Shown piece after piece: positions 61,512 to 64,000 of a stretch of DNA of 64,000 nt (within the stretch, counting starts at the first letter, position 1; the number at the start of each line of letters is the position of its first letter). Made by a program: the position numbers and the translations under genes. The stretch covers positions 7,511,001 through 7,575,000 of the forward strand of contig NZ_CP108568.1 in NCBI RefSeq assembly GCF_036010485.1, given 5' to 3'. The notes below the pieces were generated by a model that ran no database searches, was not told the DNA's origin, and saw only the letters and a program-made list of their open reading frames with translations. Source of the stretch: Streptomyces sp. NBC_01198. GTDB taxonomy: Bacteria > Actinomycetota > Actinomycetes > Streptomycetales > Streptomycetaceae.

Positions 61512-62570
61512 TCAGACCATCTCGACGGCGAAGCCGGCCTTGATCCACTTGCTCGACTCCACCGACACGCCCAGCGCGCGGTGGCCGGGGGAGATCTGCG
61601 CCAGCAGCTGTTCGAGCTGGAAGAACGGCGTGGCGTTGCCGTTGTTGCCGACGTCGCGGACGCAGGAGACCTCGGTCGCCGACGGCAGCGCCAGCAGGTC
61701 GACGATCTTGGTCGTCATCCGGCCGGACAGCTGCGGCGGCAGCAGGAAGTCGATCTCGTCGCGGTCCCAGCCGGTCTCGTCCAGCAGGTCGTCGAGGATC
61801 TCGGCGGCCATCACCGGCACCGACTGCTCGATCGCCTTGTAGTCCTCCTCGGCCGGTGTGCGCGCCGAGTCCCGGTCGGACGGCCCGAACCAGTGCACGG
61901 TCTGCCCCGGCGCGCGGTCCAGACCCGTCAGCTGGGTGAACAGCCGGCGCATGGCCAGCGATCCGGGCACCGGCTGGGCGTCAAGCACCATCGCGCCCGC
62001 CCCGTCACCGAACAGCACGTAGTGCACGAGGTGTTCGGGCGGCAGGGTGGCGAAGTCGACGTCGAAGTCGTAGAAGCGGGCCGTCACGTCGCCGCCGAGC
62101 ACCAGCGCGTTGCGGTACGCGCCGGTCGACAGCAACTGCTGCGCCACGTGCATCGCCTGGAACGCGCCCGTGCAGCCGGACTGCAACTGGTAGGTGGGTA
62201 CGCCGTTGACGCGCAGCCGGTCGGCGACCACGTTGACGGTGGCGGGCATCAGCGCGTCCGGGGACGCGGTGCCCATCACCACCAGGTCGACCTGCTCCGG
62301 CGCGAGCCCGGCCCGCTCCAGCGCCCGGCGGCCCGCGGTCTCGCACAGGTCGGCCAGGGTGGCGGCCTGCTTGCCGCTGTCCAGGTCGATGGCCAGGTGG
62401 CGGGTCCTGGTGCCGATGAAGGTGTCGACCCACTCCTCCCACTGGCCAGGCATCCGCAGCCGCTGCCCGAGCGTGGCGTTGTCGATGGCGGGCCCCGGCA
62501 GGGCGGTGCCGACCGACCTGATGTGGGCGGCGCCGGTGCCCGGCGCGGCGTTCGCGGTCAGGGCGCTCAT
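61512..62570 (-). CDS. FabH-like ketosynthase for tetronate ring formation (RkD/AbyA1-like)
   Basis: A 352-residue KAS III-fold enzyme. The nucleophile is Cys133 in QSGCTGAF, and the FGDGAGA motif is present. The Asn of the triad is probably Asn309 in VGNNGNATP, but the usual His (PHQAN) is Pro279 in LPPQLSGRM. The family joins the beta-keto acyl chain on the last PKS ACP to glyceryl-S-ACP by C-C and C-O bond formation. It thereby releases the chain as a 3-acyl-5-hydroxymethyl tetronate, explaining the absence of a thioesterase. The ATG is five bases downstream of the AbyU-like gene stop; the longer open frame upstream is a shadow of that gene. Confidence 0.9.
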   Translation of the reverse strand: MSALTANAAPGTGAAHIRSVGTALPGPAIDNATLGQRLRMPGQWEEWVDTFIGTRTRHLAIDLDSGKQAATLADLCETAGRRALERAGLAPEQVDLVVMGTASPDALMPATVNVVADRLRVNGVPTYQLQSGCTGAFQAMHVAQQLLSTGAYRNALVLGGDVTARFYDFDVDFATLPPEHLVHYVLFGDGAGAMVLDAQPVPGSLAMRRLFTQLTGLDRAPGQTVHWFGPSDRDSARTPAEEDYKAIEQSVPVMAAEILDDLLDETGWDRDEIDFLLPPQLSGRMTTKIVDLLALPSATEVSCVRDVGNNGNATPFFQLEQLLAQISPGHRALGVSVESSKWIKAGFAVEMV

Positions 62571-62575
62571 CGCCG

Positions 62576-63145
62576 TCAGCCGCACAACGTGATCTCGACC
62601 TGTGCGATCTCGCTCGGCACCGGCGGGTTGGACAGCGGCGGCAGCAGGCGCCAGCGGCGGTAACCCTGCTTTCCGGCGAACTCGCCGCCGGTGCCCGAGG
62701 CCTTGAAGTCCAGCCACTTGCCGCCGATCATCCCGTTGCGGTCCAGCCGCGTCCCGGTGTCGCTCAGGGTGCCCTGCGGGAGCTGCACCGTCTCCTGGTA
62801 GTCCGTCAGCAGGTGCCCGTCGGACGGCCGGATCGCCACGATCGTGACGTAGCCGAGCGCCTTGCCGACCACCGAACCGCCGGTGCCGAAGATGGTGTCG
62901 GTGTAGACGGCGGTGTCGCCGACCTTCTGCATCGGCGGGCTGGTGCCGTCGGCGCCCGAACCCACCGTGTCGTACTTGACGGTCTGCTCGGTGATACCTC
63001 GCACGTTCACGCACGACCCGTGCCGGCCGCCGAGGCCGACCGCCGCGCTGGCGGTGGACGACTCGGACACCACGGCGACCGAACAGCCGAGCAGTGCCGT
63101 GGCCAGGGCGATGTGTGTACGACGACGGGCTGACCAGAGCCTCAT
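62576..63145 (-). CDS. AbyU-like spirotetronate cyclase (AOC-like beta-barrel) with export signal
   Basis: A 189-residue protein. Residues 55-187 resemble AbyU-type intramolecular Diels-Alderases, as I remember them: IRPSDGHLLTDYQE, GKWLDFKASGTGGEFAGKQGYRRWRL and a final Val-Glu-Ile strand. These proteins are small eight-stranded barrels that fold the diene onto the exocyclic methylene of the tetronate. Unlike AbyU (about 140 residues, cytosolic) this one begins with a typical signal peptide: RLWSARRR, then a hydrophobic core, then a possible cleavage after ASA (residues 32-34). Cys45 and Cys188 bracket the mature domain and could form a disulfide. The start at 63145 has AAGG six bases upstream; ATG 63151 sits directly on that AAGG. 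Confidence 0.82.
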   Translation of the reverse strand: MRLWSARRRTHIALATALLGCSVAVVSESSTASAAVGLGGRHGSCVNVRGITEQTVKYDTVGSGADGTSPPMQKVGDTAVYTDTIFGTGGSVVGKALGYVTIVAIRPSDGHLLTDYQETVQLPQGTLSDTGTRLDRNGMIGGKWLDFKASGTGGEFAGKQGYRRWRLLPPLSNPPVPSEIAQVEITLCG

Positions 63146-63271
63146 GAACATCCTTAGGACGGGCCGGTTCCAGTCCGGCGGGCGGCGTTCGGACACGAGC
63201 GGGCGCGGTCGGCCGCGGGGCGCGCTGCGGCGACCGGCGGTCCGCCCGTCCATGGTCGAAGCGGCGGCTTG

Positions 63272-63290
63272 GGCAGACCTAAAGCGGACC
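63272..63290 (-). promoter_or_regulatory. Copy 5 of the CTTTAG-centred motif (upstream of AbyU-like gene)
   Basis: On the minus strand this reads GGTCCGCTTTAGGTCTGCC. It lies in the 164-base gap between the ACP and AbyU-like genes, 126 bases before the latter's ATG, and is the closest relative of the P450 copy. Confidence 0.6.
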
Positions 63291-63309
63291 GGAGCGGTGA
63301 TCGGGGCGC

Positions 63310-63537
63310 TCAGCCGCCGACGGCCAGCGTGTAGATGTCGCCCAGCGTCGGCGCCTCGAGCACCGCGGGCAGCGGCACGCGCCGGCCGGTCTCACGCTCA
63401 AGCACCGCCAGCAGCGACAGCAGGTGGACCGAGTCCCAGCCGGGCACCTGGTCCAGGTCCACCGCGGCGTGCGCGCTGGTCACCGGAAGGCCGATCTCGT
63501 CACGTACCAGCGTGAGGAATTCGTCGATGTCGTTCAC
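63310..63537 (-). CDS. Stand-alone acyl carrier protein for the glyceryl unit (AbyA3/RkF-like)
   Basis: A 75-residue carrier protein. The phosphopantetheine site is the Ser of GWDSVHLLSLL (about residue 36), in the usual four-helix layout: DEFLTLVRDEIG, then SVHLLSLLAVLERETG, then LGDIYTLAVGG. It would carry the 3-carbon glyceryl group loaded by the FkbH protein and offer it to the FabH-like ketosynthase. The GTG start is eight bases after GGAGGA. It is the first gene of the minus-strand tetronate operon. The other half of the cassette (FkbH, hydrolase) lies 50 kb away within the PKS block. Confidence 0.88.
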   Translation of the reverse strand: MNDIDEFLTLVRDEIGLPVTSAHAAVDLDQVPGWDSVHLLSLLAVLERETGRRVPLPAVLEAPTLGDIYTLAVGG

Positions 63538-63968
63538 CGGAGGCGTCCTCCACAACCAGGGCGGTGGGCATGATCGACGGCAGCTTGGGCGAAGGGCCTT
63601 GGGCGGTACTGAAGCCGCAGCCCGCGGCGGCTTGCGGAGCACGCCGGTCCGGAACGCGTATACGCATCTCGAACGGACGTAGGTACTTTCTCGGATGTGG
63701 CCCCGCCGGGCGGTCTGCCATGGTGTTTCCGGCAACCCGCGGCGCCCGGAGACGGCCGGCCGGGTCGCCGCAGCGCGGGGGTCGGCCCCCGCGCCGGGAG
63801 AGCGGACCGGACCCCCGACGAGGACGTCGCGGGGTCCCTGCACGGCGGAGCGGGGCACCGGCGGTACGCCTCGCACCGCAACAGACCACCGTTCGCGGGG
63901 CGCAGGTTAGCCGAAGCGGGGGACGCCGCCGGCGCTGTTTGCACGCCCTGGACCGTCAGGAGTGCGCT
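63538..63968. other. Divergent intergenic region between ACP and SARP-type gene
   Basis: 431 bases without a supported gene; the open frames here are GC shadows. It should hold the promoters for the ACP gene (minus) and the regulator (plus). I see a 10-base palindrome GCGTATACGC at 63656-63665, which could include a -10-like TATACG on the minus strand, and AGGAG six bases before the regulator start. I find no copy of the CTTTAG motif. Confidence 0.6.
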
Positions 63969-64000
63969 ATGAGATTCGAGATGCTGGGCAGTCTGCGCGC
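63969..64000 (+). CDS. Start of a SARP-type transcriptional regulator (truncated by window)
   Basis: Only ten codons are visible: MRFEMLGSLR. This matches the usual beginning of AfsR/DnrI-family activators, in which this strand opens the winged-helix DNA-binding domain. AGGAG lies six bases upstream of the ATG. SARPs are common cluster-situated activators, and the position next to the tetronate operon makes this a candidate reader of the recurring motif. The identification rests on very little sequence. Confidence 0.5.
   Translation, partial: MRFEMLGSLR

Noticed and set aside
63070..63145. Lipoprotein signal (LLGC) in the AbyU-like protein
   Set aside because: Hydrophobic residues continue after the Cys and a better type I cleavage site (ASA) follows, so an ordinary signal peptide is more likely.
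63656..63665. Palindrome GCGTATACGC as an operator
   Set aside because: It is only ten bases with no second copy and no clear promoter around it; it is mentioned in the intergenic entry only.
63660..63985. Shared ten-base string TTCGAGATGC upstream of the ACP gene and in the first codons of the SARP-type gene
   Set aside because: One copy is fixed by the conserved protein start FEML, so the match is most likely chance.

Overview
The window is high-GC actinobacterial DNA, most likely Streptomyces or a close relative. It has strongly GC-biased codon third positions, GTG/TTG starts, ATGA/GTGA stop-start overlaps, a canonical multi-gene type I polyketide synthase (PKS) and the first codons of a SARP-type regulator. 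Nearly all of it is one biosynthetic gene cluster. The gene set is that of a spirotetronate (abyssomicin/chlorothricin-like) pathway. It has a modular PKS without a thioesterase and all five 'tetronate cassette' proteins: FkbH-type glyceryl transferase, stand-alone ACP, FabH-like ketosynthase, E2-type acyltransferase and alpha/beta hydrolase. It also has a small beta-barrel protein resembling the spirotetronate cyclase (Diels-Alderase) AbyU.

Layout. 1-4470 (minus): an oligopeptide-type ABC transporter operon (lipoprotein, DppB-like permease, amidohydrolase, DppC-like permease running off the left edge). 4535-52764 (minus): five PKS genes in collinear order, read right to left, with the FkbH and hydrolase genes inserted before the last one. 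53064-58416 (plus): DHA2-family exporter, P450, ferredoxin, second P450, atypical SDR. 58466-63537 (minus): FAD/NAD(P)-binding protein, E2-like acyltransferase, FabH-like ketosynthase, AbyU-like protein, ACP. 63969 to the end (plus): start of a SARP-type regulator.

PKS logic, read from active-site motifs. PKS1: KSQ-AT(malonyl)-ACP loading module; module 1 KS-AT(methylmalonyl)-DH-KR-ACP; module 2 KS-AT(malonyl)-DH-KR-ACP. PKS2: module 3 KS-AT(malonyl)-DH-ER-KR-ACP. PKS3: module 4 KS-AT(methylmalonyl)-DH-ER-KR-ACP. PKS4: module 5 KS-AT(methylmalonyl)-DH-ER-KR-ACP and module 6 KS-AT(methylmalonyl)-DH-KR-ACP. PKS5: module 7 KS-AT(malonyl)-dead KR-ACP, no TE. The predicted chain is an acetate-started octaketide. 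It ends in a methylated 1,3-diene at the starter side and carries an alpha-methyl enone followed by a beta-keto thioester at the carboxyl side. Condensation with glyceryl-ACP would give a 3-acyl tetronate; acetylation and elimination would give the exocyclic methylene; a [4+2] cycloaddition with the diene would close a 13-membered carbocycle with no decalin. This is inference from domain order. The size and the enone resemble okilactomycin/chrolactomycin-type compounds more than the 11-membered abyssomicins.

Three things stand out beyond the annotation. A 19-bp motif centred on CTTTAG recurs upstream of five operon heads. AT, ER and KR segments are repeated between modules in a mosaic pattern that requires recombination. 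The AbyU-like cyclase carries an N-terminal export signal.
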